In this document: piece after piece, positions 14,201 through 29,500 of the stretch
How positions within the stretch are numbered: the first letter of the stretch is position 1
How the letters are laid out: the number at the start of each line of letters is the position of its first letter
Assembly (NCBI RefSeq): GCF_001039355.2
Contig: NW_019775635.1
Location: 989,569 to 1,053,568, forward strand
Source: Lingula anatina
Lineage: Eukaryota; Brachiopoda; Lingulata; Lingulida; Lingulidae
DNA: 64,000 nucleotides
Reading direction: 5' to 3'
Translations under genes and position numbers: made by a program
Notes under the pieces: model-generated
Seen by the model: the letters and a program-made list of their open reading frames with translations, nothing else
Database searches by the model: none
What the model was told of the DNA's origin: nothing

Positions 14201-17200
14201 TGGAAAGCATTCCTTATGAATGCATAAGCTTTTCTTGAAAATATAATATTTCCGCTAACCATACAGTGTAACAATACAAATGGCATAGAAAAGGAATACT
14301 CAGTATTACCCTAAACTCACATATCATGACCTCTGTATATCATTTATTTAATTATACCCCAGTAGTATTCCTAATGTATGTGTGTGGCCACACAGACAAA
14401 AAGATTGAATGATTCTTAAATTGTATGATTATATAACTCTTTGATGATTATAATAACAAATAAAATATAATAATAAGATTACAATAAAGAAGGAAAAGGC
14501 AATATAAAGAAAATTAGAGAAAAGTTAAAAGAATTACCCTGCAAAGAGGCCAACTACAATTTGAACAAAACGGGCCATTACTTTGCACATTCTTTTTAGC
14601 CCATGTGAACAGACTTCTCAAGGATGACACTCCTAGTGCTTCTATTGGACCCTTTCCAAGCCCATAATGGCCATTTAGTGATGGATAACATGTCCAGCTC
14701 ACTGATCAATGATAGAACCAGCCTGATCAATAGCATTATCACCAGCACATTCAGGCAGGAAAGCTGATTAAAATGGATTGGTCCAGTTTACACAAGCTTT
14801 AAAATGGATCTAAGCGAGCCAGTACATATTTGCAATAAAGTAAAGCAAAGATCTACTCTTTGTTTTCAAACAAATTCTATGAGGTTTGAAATATTTGTAC
14901 TTGCAATGACCTACGTGTATGCATTAGTATTTTAGGACCTGTAGCTTTTTGTGGTGTCTGGATTGGCCAATTGATCCATTTTGGCTAAAGTGCTCAATAA
15001 AATTTGATCAGGACTATAGTTAAGCAAACCAAGTAGTTGCAAGGCCACTTCAAGACTGAATGTCTAAACTTGCTTGCTGGTGTTTTCACTGTAACTGGGC
15101 AGACATCAATCTTTATTTATGGATTTCGTTATCTCACAATTCATCTTTTCATTAACCTCCTCTTACATGTACTAATTCACCCCTCTTCATAGAATCAAGG
15201 ATGCCTCAGCCCGTCTTAGGAGGCAGATCTTATAATGCACGTCACTTTTACCTGCCACAGTACATTGGTTAAGTTCAAGCGTGAGCACACTTCAATTTTT
15301 GGTTAAATTTATAAAATTCATAAATAAATAAATAAAATTAATAACAATATCTCTATTTCCTTCTTAAAAAATTTAAAATTGTTAAAACACTTATATATCA
15401 ATTTACTGCCATTTTTTTCATTTTCTTCAGCAATATACAGGCATCAATACGATTAAAGTTCAAAAAGTCATATAGTTTATCTAGAAACTCAAAACTGCCC
15501 AAATCTTAGCAAGTGCCCATAGAGACATTTAAACCCATTCTCTGGACACTGATTAAATAACAGCATTTTTCCCCAAGCGCCCATGACCCAGTGAATGGAA
15601 TTAACCTTCAGTTTATCCCAGCCACCTGGGACCAATGTGACACTCTCATCCTGATTCATCAAAAAAATCAATTGAAACAACGGCAGCAAATATTCCAACA
15701 GCAATATTGTTTTGGAGGGTTGGTCTCTGCTCTGTCTTAATTTATTTTGTAGAGAATTCTTAAAATACAAAGTGTAACACAATTTGAAAAGGAATCTAAC
15801 AATCAAGTCCAGAAATGTTTCCATTTATAAACTTGTGTTCAAAATTTTCAAATAATAACGCAAATTTATTTACATAATATAAAGCATAATCCAATGATGG
15901 AGCAGAATCTACTAAAACAGCAATGCAGTTTCATAACATACTGCCATATGCAATCAATAAGTTTATAAAGGAATGTATTTTCAATATATTGTTTGCATTT
16001 GACAACTACACCAGATAAATGATGATTATCATCCTATTTTCACAACCCAAACACAGTGCCAGCAACCACAAATAAATATTTCAATTCTAAATACAAACTA
16101 GTTTATAACCTATATTCATGCATTACACATAAATAGGAAACCATAGCTTATTTCAACACAGGCACCCCTGTAAGCACATTGAGTAATTTCTGCTTTATTT
16201 GAAAATGGCATCTCCATTCTTCCTACAGTAAATGAATAATATCGATTTTCCCAGAAACGGGTTCATTCTCTGAGGTTGAGCTAATGGGCCCCAGGAAAGT
16301 TTTCCAAGCAGACCATCCCTAGCCTAGAATACAGTCGATAAATACCACTAGCTCAACTGCATGCGTTCAGAGCATCTGATGAAAAGTTCCCAGGCAGCAA
16401 GTTCTTATAGACAATAATGACTGCCATGCACTGAATCTCAGAAACAAAAGGGAGTAAATTATTTTTTTTTTTTTTTAAATAAAAATTGTAGGGAGATGGA
16501 TGAGTACATTCAATCTTGTGAAAATTTAAAAGATGTAAAGCAATACATACTCACATAATAAAGTTTAACTGAATATGTTTTTATATTTGTCTGGTCTTTT
16601 TAATTTTCATTACAAATGATCTCTTGGCACTTAAATTGTAGTAGATCTTTGGAGAACTAGCATCAATATTTAACACAAATTGTTTCTTTCATATACGTAA
16701 CCCTTTGTATCTTATTTTATTTTATTATGTTTTTTTTTTGGGGGGGGGAGCTCACACTAAAATCAGACTCAAAGGTTTGTCTCTGGATCATGAGACCATT
16801 CTTGCATTACTTTTGCTTGAAATTCATATAAACTGCTTTATAACATAAATTCATATCCTCTCAAATCTCTCACCTCTCAAGGAGCCATCTCCCCTCTCCA
16901 AACCATCCAAGGAACTCATCATCATCACATCGGGCTGTGAGATTTGACTGAGGCTCATCAGGCCGTCTGCCTGGGTCATCTGACTGGAGCTCATGGCATC
17001 GCTGACATGGCCGCCAACCCCGCCACCAGCAGGGAGAAGATGGTGTCCTGACACTAGGCTCCTGCTCTCTGACCAACCAACTGGAGACAACAGGCCCGCA
17101 TCAGAGTCTGTATCTGGTTGATAGCCTATATGGAGAAAAGGATTGGTTTTAATTTTGAAAAAATGCTTCTAATTTTTAATGAAAACGTTACCCCAAAAAT

Positions 17201-20200
17201 TGTGCATTGGGGGTTGTATGTTTTCTAGCCTGAATCCTTTTTCACTGATCAACTTAGCAGTTGTCTGATTGGGAACTTGATGGATAAAAGAATATGTTTT
17301 AGAGAAAATCACAAAAGTCTTTCAAATTCATGATGGTATGTTTATATATTGGAGTGTGCATGTTGCTGGTCTATGTACAGCTTCAGGAAACCTTTCCAAA
17401 GAATATTCTACAATCAACGCAGTCTTTCCAAATGCTTCAAGAAACTTTACAAAAGCATCATCAACATTGCCTACCACTGCAATTTGCCACAGTTGTGTCA
17501 TACAAAACATGCATTCATTTATACACATCCATAAATAATGTTACATGATATGAAACAACTCCCATATTGCCTTCAACAAAATGTGAATTACGCTTCCTCA
17601 CAAAAAATTGTTCACCTTGGATATGCTAATAAGACCAAGTAGTGACTTGGCTGGACAGACCGAGTTGTGATTACAGTTAAATTAGGACGCCCTAACTTAG
17701 CATTGCCCAACTCTGCATGTGTTCACTGCATATAAGCCAATCTAACCACATAAAACTGATAAAACTGCATTATTGAAAGCCTGATAAACCCTAATTTCCA
17801 GACTTAAATATGCACCAAAAAGGCATATCGTAATTTTCTTGGCAATGACAGTAGCCAATGTAGGTATACCAAATTAATTGTGAGACAAATGTTCACCAAA
17901 GGGTCATTGTCCAAAATTGAGCAGTCTTCACCAAAAATCTGCAAACATTTAACAAAACATGGCCCTGGGCTGAAAATTGTTGCACAAAACTCCCCCATGT
18001 CCCTGTCCAACAACACACAGTCCTCTGAGTAAATATTAACTGCATCATGAAGGTATTTGGAATCATACTGATGCTATTATCATGGTCATAAATAATCTGT
18101 AATTAGCTTGCAACAGTAGATATAGTGATGTGACACTTAACACATGTGCTGTTCTTTGACCTGATATATATGTATAACTAAGGGCAGCAGTGAAAAATAT
18201 GTAAGAAACCCAAAAATTGTTTCGGTACTTGTACTAATGCATATTTTGTCAATATCTTAATAACTGGTATTGAATTTCTCATGAAAGAATGGTAGTCAGC
18301 TGATTCCTATTAAATATCAAGACTTACTGAAGTTTTTAACTAAAACATACAGACACCTTTACCTGAGGATATAATCATTACATAATAAACATACTCCAGA
18401 AATAGCATTACGTAAGGAAATCTGATTAACAACAATATCAATTAACAACCAAACTGAGGTGGTGAAATTTGCTAATTTTCCAAGTGAGTGTGTTCACATC
18501 AGGTTTAGCTTGGACCCTTAAAAGATCTTTAAGTTGTGCCAAAAGCAAGGATGCATGATGTCCCTTTTAACTCTTCAAATTTAGATTTAGAACATAATAA
18601 AAAAAACTTACTTTTCTTCCTCCATCACCATACTCCCTTTAATACTCTTTAAACAAATTATCCTGTCTTGGAGAATATTGTCTAAATACTGACTTGACAT
18701 CTGTTATGAAGAGGTTTCAAGAGACTACAACTTACATGCTAACTTACAACACTCACCAATACTTACTGTCAAATGCCTCACAAACACGCCTCTTGAAGTG
18801 GATAAACTGTACATTCACAAGCTCACAGATTAAATAAGATATAATTGGTAAGAAACCTAACTGTAACTTCTCAAAGTAAGACTTGCTATCTGGAGGATAA
18901 TATTTTGATAAGAATATTGACAAGTCAGATTATCGAATAAACTATGGCAGTTGTATTCAATGTTGGATTGTTTTATTTTAAATGCAATATAAATTAAGAG
19001 GCATAAATAACAAAGTTTCGAACACAAGCTGATTTTAGATGCATGTTTACTAAAAAGCAAATGGACTTTAACATCTTGGCAAAGATTTCAGTTTTGGACT
19101 TTCAAAATGATTGTATGTATTGATTGTACCATATGAATAAATTAAAATAACTGCCAAAGAGCTAGGTTTTTAGTAAAATCTAAATTACCACTTCTCTGTT
19201 TATGCACAGAAAGATACATATCTAGGTTTAATACAGCATGATGACCAAGACCAGAATCTTGAAGTTAACTATGTAGAAAAAATAAGGCACTGATTACAAT
19301 CAACAAAAATAATTTTTGACTAAGCCAAAGGTTAGGTTAGAAGTTCTTCAGGCATATAACCAACCAAATGGTTCACTGCTTTCACAGATAAACAATTACA
19401 TCCCTAGTTAAATAAAACCTCATGGCATCTTTCCAATGGGAAATGGCAAAGGTTTTTTTTTCTATGCTGTTTCCTCTGTTCAATCACTTCCCAAAATAAA
19501 TGGTATTCTAGTCAGTGCTTTCAAAAGTCATCTTCAAAGACGCCAGCTTCCTTACCTGAACTGCGTCACATGTTGGTTAAATCATGCTTATCAGTTTCCT
19601 AACACTATCATTCTCTCTCTTGCTGGGTTTACACTTGAACTTCTGGATCCCCTGACACATACCTAATTCACATCTGTTTCAAACCAAGTTAACTTGAATC
19701 CGCGATGAATATATCATCTTAAGATACATCTTTTATGCAGTTAAGTCTACTGCACATTTCTTAGATTTTGGTTGTAAATAAATAAATAAATATTATTATT
19801 AATATTATTATTATTATTATTATCAACATCATGTGCAGATATGTATCTATAGAGAGAGGGGAAGACAATTTTAATTCAACTTGTGTCAGATTTAGAGAGA
19901 GATGTCGCTGAAGGATCATTCAACTTTTCATTTGATGTATTTAGAACCCAAGAAAGTCAGTATTAAAGCACATTTTCTGACTGCAGTAACATAGTAAACT
20001 TGTTCCCTTGCTGAATAGCAAGCAATGATCAATTCATGACACCCTGAGTTTCAGCTTACCGTAAACTAACCTGTATTATCCACATGGCAGAAGTACCTTT
20101 TTCCTGATCTCCAAAACTCAGGACCTTATAAACAGACTCACTTTCATTCTAAATTCCATTTCCTGTCTTCCCTGCTGTTCATCAGGACCGCCAAATGGAG

Positions 20201-23200
20201 TACGCATGTTTATTACTAGTGATTACTTGAACAGTTTGTTCCACTTCATTAATGCTATCAAACTTAAGGTAACCTTTGCAATTCTTAATGTATCCACTGA
20301 AGATGCCTTTCTCTCCTAGCTTCTCTGTCAGTTTGTATACTTGTGTTTATCACTAGTTAGACTGATTACTAGGAGAGTTTAATTTCTCCACTGCACTCAG
20401 TCTATCAGTCAACGTGGCATGCTACTATAAAGTAACCATTTTAATATATATATGCTCCTTTGGCCTGAAATGTTCCTAATCTGGCAAGTTTGTGTATTTT
20501 CAACACCAGGAATCACCTACAAAAAGTTTTCTGTTACACTTGATTCACACCATTTACTTCTCTGATGACTGGCTCCTCAATGAAAAGGTTGCCATTTCCC
20601 TTCATGTTTTTTTTCTCCCTGATTTGTTTACATGTGTTTATCACTAGCACCAACGTGAACCTCATAATTGTTAGTTCTAAGGTGTGATGTTGATGTTACC
20701 TGTATCTTTTGAAGCAGTAGGGAAGTGACATAGGATCATATCAGCTGCCGTTCTTTTTAAAGCCCTATGCATCTGAGGTCCGCGATAGCAAATAAAGAAT
20801 TTGATGATACAAAACATAATTCAATTTTTCTACTGTTCAATTTATACCCATTTTGAGTAAAAGGACTGATGCTGTTTAAATTTTTCCAGCTAATGGGGTT
20901 TAGTAAATTTTTATACTATAGTGAGACCAGTCAGCATTCTTCGTCTCGAGCAAGATTTCAAAGATCGCAAAATAAAACACAACATGAAATGTGACAGTTT
21001 TCTTTGATATACAGCTATAACCAAGTGTATCCATTTCCCATCTTTTCTAATCTCTTCTCTGTCAAATTCTCTAATGTTCATGAAAACCTCTGGAAATTAA
21101 CTTCCAATTTCCAATATCCAGAGGAAATAGAATGAACTCTAACTCAAGTAGATCAATTAACAGAAGCAATTTTTTATACAAAAAAGTTCTCATTTCTGGT
21201 ATAAAAATGTACCAATTCCTACCTTGCCTTCCAAACTTATATTTCATCTCTCAACATAAAAGCAGTCCTGGATGTAAATTGCTACACAGATTCCTCCATC
21301 CAATATTTTCCTGACAGTAAGTAAAATATACTATTTCTAAGCCAAACAGACACATGAATGAAACCTGCTGAGGCATATTCCACATTTTCCAAGAGAAAAA
21401 CTACAACAGTAATCAGGCATTATAGATTACAGCATCTTGCATACAGAGCTCCACTGCCCATGTTTAGGGTGGAACAACTGTTACGCAGCATGGAACTTCT
21501 CTTCCCATTGTGGCTTAGTAAAGGTTTAGGTGGCCATTATCAATAAGCTGGTTCCATTACACAGCTTTTCTAAGCTTATGTCAGACCAAGTAGATAAGTT
21601 TAAATGGGGTTCTAATATTATATGTATGTCATAGTACATATGATCCAAATTATAGCATATATATGAAAGGAAATTTGATGGTATTACTGTATACAGAGAC
21701 CAATCTTGTATCAATCTCTTTTATAAAAGCCAATGGAAAGTCCACCATAAATACATACAACACTGGAAGCAATGCAAAAGTTGACTGCATTACCCCACAA
21801 GGAAACCTGAAGCTCAGTGTGAATACAGTAGAAAACTGGTTTACTACAAAGATTGGGCACAGACTGGATTGTTCAACATGTCATCCACATTTCAAACTTA
21901 AAAGCCTGCGCTTAAGTCATGCTGTTCCATTGCCTTTTTTTGCCAACATTCTCTAGAGTAGTGTAGTTTTCCAGCTTCATTTGCCACCTAAACATGCTAC
22001 AGCTCTGCTGCACGATTAAGCAAGGTATTGAACAGCGAGACTGTCCTAACACTGTCCTATGGTCAGGTAACATATGTCAGGTAAATATACATGTATATAT
22101 GTGGTACCAAATGCCATCAATGGGTTGTATATATTACTAAATAAATACAATTATACCTATCATTTAGTAGTCTTGTCATTATTATCAGTGCACAACTCAA
22201 TATCAGCTTAATTATAAACAATTATAAACAAATTTTTTCTCACTTAATCCATAATGACATTAGCAAAGAGGCTTCTTACTTCAATTACTTGAATATATTT
22301 TTTCAAACAGAAATGATATATAAACACACTGCCAGAGTGCGGTCATAACCTTTCAAAATGGGATAGATCATCCTCTCCCACTGCTAATGATTTAATGCAT
22401 AATTCAGAGATTTCTAAGGTGATATTATGACCTGTTTAAGGATTCATGGAGCTGGCAATTCTATAGGTACATCAAGTATTATTTCCTTAAAAGCATTAAG
22501 GCCTCCAAGGCCATCTTCATATTAATCATATTTTGATAATTTTGATAACAGTTAGTTTGAAGAGTCCACATTTTCATGCAATAGCCAAAAAATGCCATTC
22601 ACTGCTTGGATAACATGCTGTAAAATTTTTAGGTTAATTTTCAACAAATACATGCATGTGCATGTAGAACTCATAGCCTTCAGAATTTGTTATGATTTTG
22701 AAGTCAGAACAAATCTAAGAAAGCACCTTGAGAACTTGCCAATGAACATTTGGTATCAGATAAAGAAGGGCCTAAATATCAACATAAATATTACCTAATG
22801 ATCATAATAATCAAATTCATAAATGCATTAATTGCTTTTATGTCTACTTTCAGAGAAAAATCAATCTACTGTCCCAAGAACCACTCTTAAAATATCCATA
22901 TTATTGCATGACAATTTTATGAAAAATGCAAACCTAATTTTGACAATGTGCTTAAAAGCAATGCTGTTTGATTTGGGTGCATTACTGTTCAAATGGAAGC
23001 ATAAAATTATACTCAAGGGAAAACAAATGCTGCTTCTTGTCTTCTGTACTTACTCACTGCCGTCAGTTCCCTACAGAACATCTGTTTAGTGATAAATACC
23101 TCTCCATCTTTAATCCCCATGTCTTTTATTATACCTGCAACATGGTGACAGCAACCATGCCTCTTTTACAATACAACTGTTGCTGCAGTAGTAGCACTAT

Positions 23201-23414
23201 TACCATGTTTCCAGATGAGCTACATTTCAGGGTGGAAGGTTATGCAGCCTCCACCATATTTCCTGCACAGTACCAAATATATGTATAATACCTGGGCTGT
23301 CTATTTCCATCTCTCCTGCAGTTCTATTAATATATTAGCAGGCAAAAATACCAGGAAGGAGAGATTTTTTCTGTAAGACTGGAAGACTTATATATATTTG
23401 TTTACACACACACA

Positions 23415-23508
<94 letters not shown>

Positions 23509-26500
23509 TGGGGGAAGGGGTTAGGGGTCAGGAGATGAAACATAAAAGGAACAAGGAGAAAACCTAAACAGGTACAGCTTAAAAGACAGACAGAGGAGTG
23601 GGGGGAGGGGGGGAAGAAGATGGGCAGTAAAAGGGGGGGGGACTCCAATGGCCATATCTAAAGAGAAATCCACCCAACCTCACTCTACAGGGTACAACAT
23701 GTCTATAAGCAGAACTTTGTAACATAACCAAACTTGTGGTTTCACCTTAACCATGCAATGACAGCTAAATCAGTTAGAGTTACACCCACTGTGGTTTCTT
23801 ATCACACGTCTGATCCAGTGAGCTGATAAAAAAACCTACAAATTTACCTGTGTTTTATGGCACCTCTGGGCAATCTGGGAGTTTGAATGAGTGCCATGTC
23901 TTCCAACCAAGTACATATATTTTGCTTTAACCTCCTAATTATATCAAAATCAAATATCTTTTTTTAACCTCTCAGAAGTAACATCATTCAACATCATGAC
24001 TTGCTTCAATAATTTTAACACTTGATGCACAGATGTCTTCTTACATTTTGTCTTAAATGTTGTGATCACACAATGCCTTCATTAAGCATTTTAATTTTCT
24101 TTAACTGCAATGATGATTTATGAATTTATCCTTTGATGTTTTAATATGATATATGTAACATCAGGAAAGGGTGGAACAGCTCATTAGATATACATGTATT
24201 ATGATTCCACCTAGCTTCCGTATATGTGCCACATTTTGATATCTCTGGCTAAATTACTGGCTTGTGCAGCCATGGGTCATCCTTCATACATATGACAAGC
24301 ATTCCTCATTTCTTATTTAAAAAGACTGTCATGTTATATTGGTTGATTTGAAATTGCAAATAGTTTTCTTTGATAATTTGCAGTTCTGTTAGATCATAGC
24401 AGCAATTATGTTTTTGCAATCCAGAGACTATGAAGTCTTTCTTTAAAAGTACATTATTTCTGTGTAATATACTTTAACTTGGAATATTAAAATTTATATA
24501 CAGAAGCAAATAACATTATATAATGGAGATGCTTCAGATTATTGAATCTTATAACTCATCTTACTCTACCAACACAAATACAAAAACTTATACTCCAATC
24601 AATATTTCACTGAATTGCCTTCTGCAATGAAAAACAAACAAACAAAAAAAACTTTTATGAGAGTGCTTATTGTTATGTTTTGATGTTATATTTACATTAA
24701 CTGTTTAAATAAGAGATTTGTATTTTCATAACATGCTGTGATCAATACAATACCCACCAAAAAAACTTTTCCCCGAATCATCGATTTCTATCTCAATCTA
24801 ACAGAACCAACATTTTCCTATTGCTTTTTTCATAAATATGGAAATTTATTCATATCTTGGATACACTGTAACACAATAACACACCAAGAAAACAGTGCAA
24901 TGCAAATCTACTTGCTATTATTTTCTAGCATTAATGGAAGGGCTTTTCTCATGTTGAAAAGGAAAATCAAATGTTATCAACTTCCTTGGTTACTAATGTC
25001 AGCATCATTATGTAAAACTTTTTATGTGTCATCATGAATCAGTGTCTTTTCCATACAATCAAACATAACTCTCAGCAATTAAAAATTAATCAACTTTATA
25101 ACTTGATATCATAACATAAAACTGGCATAACTTAGCATAAACCAAGCCTATATGTGAGTTTCAAAACATTTTTACCTTTCTACAAAAATAAATAAAAATA
25201 AAAAAAAAGTTCAATCCTTTAAGTTAGTAATTCAGTTGGTGCTTAAAAGGATAACAACTCTTCATTTCAGATTAAAAATTCCACAATAAAGCCATTGTAA
25301 ACATATATGTACATGTATGCATAAAAATTTAATAATTCCAATTTATCGCCAAAATGGCAGTTATCACAATTATTTTAGAATCTGTGCTTGTCATGGGACC
25401 ACGTGTACCTTAATACTAGTAGATGGCTACCCTCTGTAAAAATCTCTTCCACATAAGTTTCCTGCCAAAATGAAGAGTTCTTATCCCTTTAATTACTTAT
25501 GATCTGGAAAAAAAACAAAAAACTTACCTGTATCAACACTTGAAACAGATATCATTGACAATGGTCTCTCTTTCCCTCTTCCCCTCACCTCCAGACCTCC
25601 CTCTGAATATACAGACTGGGCCAAGCCAGAATCCACCATAATATCCCCAGTCTTCTTCTCCAACTGTATGTCCAATGGCAGCTGCTCCACAGTATCTTTC
25701 TTTAAGCTGTCAGTCTCACTTTCTTCTGTGACAGGAGTAAGGAGTTTTGGCTCACTGTTTCCTTCTTCCTCTTCTTCATCCATCGTTTCTTCCTCACTCA
25801 GTCGCTGAGTCTGAGCTATATACTCCTTTTCCATACTGCTTAACATTTCAGCTTCTTCATCTTCTGTAATGTGACCTTGACCTTCAAGGTCGTGACATTC
25901 CTGGTCAATGTCGTCCACCAAGTCCATTTGTATTTCAGTCAGTTTCTCACAAGTGTCTTCCTCACCATCTGTGAGGTCATTTTCCTGTGTATCTGTCATC
26001 ATTGTCATTTTTGTATCCATCTTCCTTGTCACCTTTGTATCTTTTTCTATATAAGTTGTACCGCCTGTGACCTTCTCGTACCTTTTGGCATCTGATTTCA
26101 CTGAAACATCACCTTCTTGTACATTATCATTACTTCCAGGCTCAGGTGTTGGCAGCTTTTCATATGTTTCATTCTGTTTCCCAAATGTGCCTGTGTCATT
26201 GTAATTGTCGCTGTACAGTTTGACGACCACCTTGCTCTCTTTACTATCTGTCATGGATAAAGGGGCTTTTGGGGCGCTGGGGATCCTGAACACTGCTGGC
26301 GTTGATGAGAAGATTGGAGGTGTGAAGTCAGCCTCAGCACTCGGTGGGGCTTTGAACAGTGTGTCTGAAAGTATCAATTTAAATAATTCTACATAACTCT
26401 GTCCATGTGGTTAAATTGTTTTCACATGGCGATAGCATACATGTGGGTGTTTAGCTGCATTTTTCTTTCATGCAGGTAATCATCCTATAAATATGCATAA

Positions 26501-29500
26501 AAAATTGTCAGATATATCAGTGAGTTAAAACAGTGTGAGATTTCTCCCATGGGATTGTCTGTAGCATGTGGATGGATTCAAACTATAGATTTTTATAAGA
26601 TAAAACAAGCTGTTCATAATTTGTCAAGATCATTAAGGAAATAATTAATTAATATCATTCTTATCACTCTAGCTTGCTGGTGAGAAATTAGAAGTGACCA
26701 TGACAGTGCAAATACAGCCACCCATCAACTACATGTACAAGGTCATACATGCTGTCAAAACACATAATTCAGCATGCCAATTATTTCAGTAATGCACATA
26801 ATACCATTTTTGCCTTAAGGTAACAAGAGTGACAGCAAAGAATGAGTATACCCAGCTGCAGAATGCAGGATCACAATAATTGTTCATAACCATAGTATCT
26901 TAATTTGCACACGCTTTAAGGCAACATCAATCTTTATCTTACTAATTAAGTCATCAATAAATCATCAGATGAAAAAAATACTACTGGGGATCTTTAATCC
27001 TTATGTTAAAGAACCTGGGAATATGTACCCTGGGGATCAAGGGTTCAAAGACAAATTTTGCTGTACATCAAAAGAGAGTTAAATCATACACCGATGTTAT
27101 AATGAGTGCAAACTGACTGTAAACACCTGTAAATCACTACTGTAATAATATAACCCACCTGTTTGTACCTCTATCTTACNNNNNNNNNNNNNNNNNNNNN
27201 NNNNNNNNNNNNNNNNNNNNNNNNNNNNNNNNNNNNNNNNNNNNNNNNNNNNNNNNNNNNNNNNNNNNNNNNNNNNNNNNNNNNNNNNNNNNNNNNNNNN
27301 NNNNNNNNNNNNNNNNNNNNNNNNNNNNNNNNNNNNNNNNNNNNNNNNNNNNNNNNNNNNNNNNNNNNNNNNNNNNNNNNNNNNNNNNNNNNNNNNNNNN
27401 NNNNNNNNNNNNNNNNNNNNNNNNNNNNNNNNNNNNNNNNNNNNNNNNNNNNNNNNNNNNNNNNNNNNNNNNNNNNNNNNNNNNNNNNNNNNNNNNNNNN
27501 NNNNNNNNNNNNNNNNNNNNNNNNNNNNNNNNNNNNNNNNNNNNNNNNNNNNNNNNNNNNNNNNNNTTTCCTTCTTCCTCTTCTTCATCCATCGTTTCTT
27601 CCTCACTCAGTCGCTGAGTCTGAGCTATATACTCCTTTTCCATACTGCTTAACATTTCTGCTTCTTCATCTTCTGTAATGTGACCTTGACCTTCAAGGTC
27701 GTGACATTCCTGGTCAATGTCGTCCACCAAGTCCATTTGTATTTCAGTCAGTTTCTCACAAGTGTCTTCCTCGCCATCTGTGAGGTCATTTTCCTGTGTA
27801 TCTGTCATCATTGTCATTTTTGTATCCATCTTCCTTGTCACCTTTGTATCTTTTTCTATATAAGTTGTACCGCCTGTGACCTTCTCGTACCTTTTGGCAT
27901 CTGATTTCACTGAAACATCACCTTCTTGTACATTATCATTACTTCCAGGCTCAGGTGTTGGCAGCTTTTCATATGTTTCATTCTGTTTCCCAAATGTGCC
28001 TGTGTCATTGTAATTGTCGCTGTACAGTTTGACGACCACCTTGCTCTCTTTACTATCTGTCATGGATAAAGGGGCTTTTGGGGCGCTGGGGATCCTGAAC
28101 ACTGCTGGCGTTGATGAGAAGATTGGAGGTGTGAAGTCAGCCTCAGCACTCGGTGGGGCTTTGAACAGTGTGTCTGAAAGTATCAATTTAAATAATTCTA
28201 CATAACTCTGTCCATGTGGTTAAATTGTTTTCACATGGCGATAGCATACATGTGGGTGTTTAGCTGCATTTTTCTTTCATGCAGGTAATCATCCTATAAA
28301 TATGCATAAAAAATTGTCAGATATATCAGTGAGTTAAAACAGTGTGAGATTTCTCCCATCGGATTGTCTGTAGCATGTGGATGGATTCAAACTATAGATT
28401 TTTATAAGATAAAACAAGCTGTTCATAATTTGTCAAGATCATTAAGGAAATAATTAATTAATATCATTCTTATCACTCTAGCTTGCTGGTGAGAAATTAG
28501 AAGTGACCATGACAGTGCAAATACAGCCACCCATCAACTACATGTACAAGGTCATACATGCTGTCAAAACACATAATTCAGCATGCCAATTATTTCAGTA
28601 ATGCACATAATACCATTTTTGCCTTAAGGTAACAAGAGTGACAGTAAAGAATGAGTATACCCAGCTGCAGAATGCAGGATCACAATAATTGTTCATAACC
28701 ATAGTATCTTAATTTGCACACGCTTTAAGGCAACATCAATCTTTATCTTACTAATTAAGTCATCAATAAATCATCAGATGAAAAAAATACTACTGGGGAT
28801 CTTTAATCCTTATGTTAAAGAACCTGGGAATATGTACCCTGGGGATCAAGGGTTCAAAGACAAATTTTGCTGTACATCAAAAGAGAGTTAAATCATACAC
28901 GGATGTTATAATGAGTGCAAACTGACTGTAAACACCTGTAAATCACTACTGTAATAATATAACCCACCTGTTTGTACCTCTATCTTACTAAGTTCTTGTG
29001 ACTTTAACCTGATATATTACTGAATCTTACTGGCAAAAGTTCACCCCCTCACCAGCTTCAAATCAGATAAAAACAGAACTGAACTTTTTCACCAGTTAGC
29101 AAGTTGATCATGTAGCCTCAGTGTGTTGGTTTTTAAGACTTCTGCTCAAAGGAATAATTAGGCACACTTACCAACTGGATCTGTCGAAACTTTAACTCAA
29201 ACACAAATGCACTCACCTTGACTACTGAATTGGTTTTAAAAAAAAATTTTTTCTTACCAGTTTGCCCCTCTGTATGACCATCTTCTTGTGGCTGTTGACC
29301 ACCTGTGAGTAGACTGGTCTGGTTCAGTTCATCAGTCTTCAATATACCCAACTGAGACTCTTCTGTCAACAACCTGGACCCCTTCAGGAACTGCAGACTG
29401 TTGTCCAAAGTAGATGCTGTGCCCTCAGAACTGCCCGATTTCAGCCTTGACCCCTTCAGGACACTCAGGCCACTTGGGTCATCTGATCCTGCTGGACCTG

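Larger units (their letters stand above)
17126..25527 (-). other. 8.4 kb intron of the CAP-Gly gene
   Basis: No exon is needed here because the flanking exons join in frame. It contains AAT/AAAT repeats near 19.78-19.82 kb and an AC/AG microsatellite at 23404-23502. Nothing else is recognised. Confidence 0.6.

Noticed and set aside
14757-14985. Possible MITE with AAAATGGAT inverted ends
   Set aside because: Only about nine bases match, and no target duplication is visible.
23388-23648. 86-codon minus-strand open frame with SLSLSL and VCVCVC runs
   Set aside because: It is simply the translation of the AG/AC microsatellite.
25871-26095. Plus-strand open frames opposite the acidic and basic exons (also 11807-12736 antisense frames)
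   Set aside because: They mirror real minus-strand exons of biased composition and are not conserved proteins.
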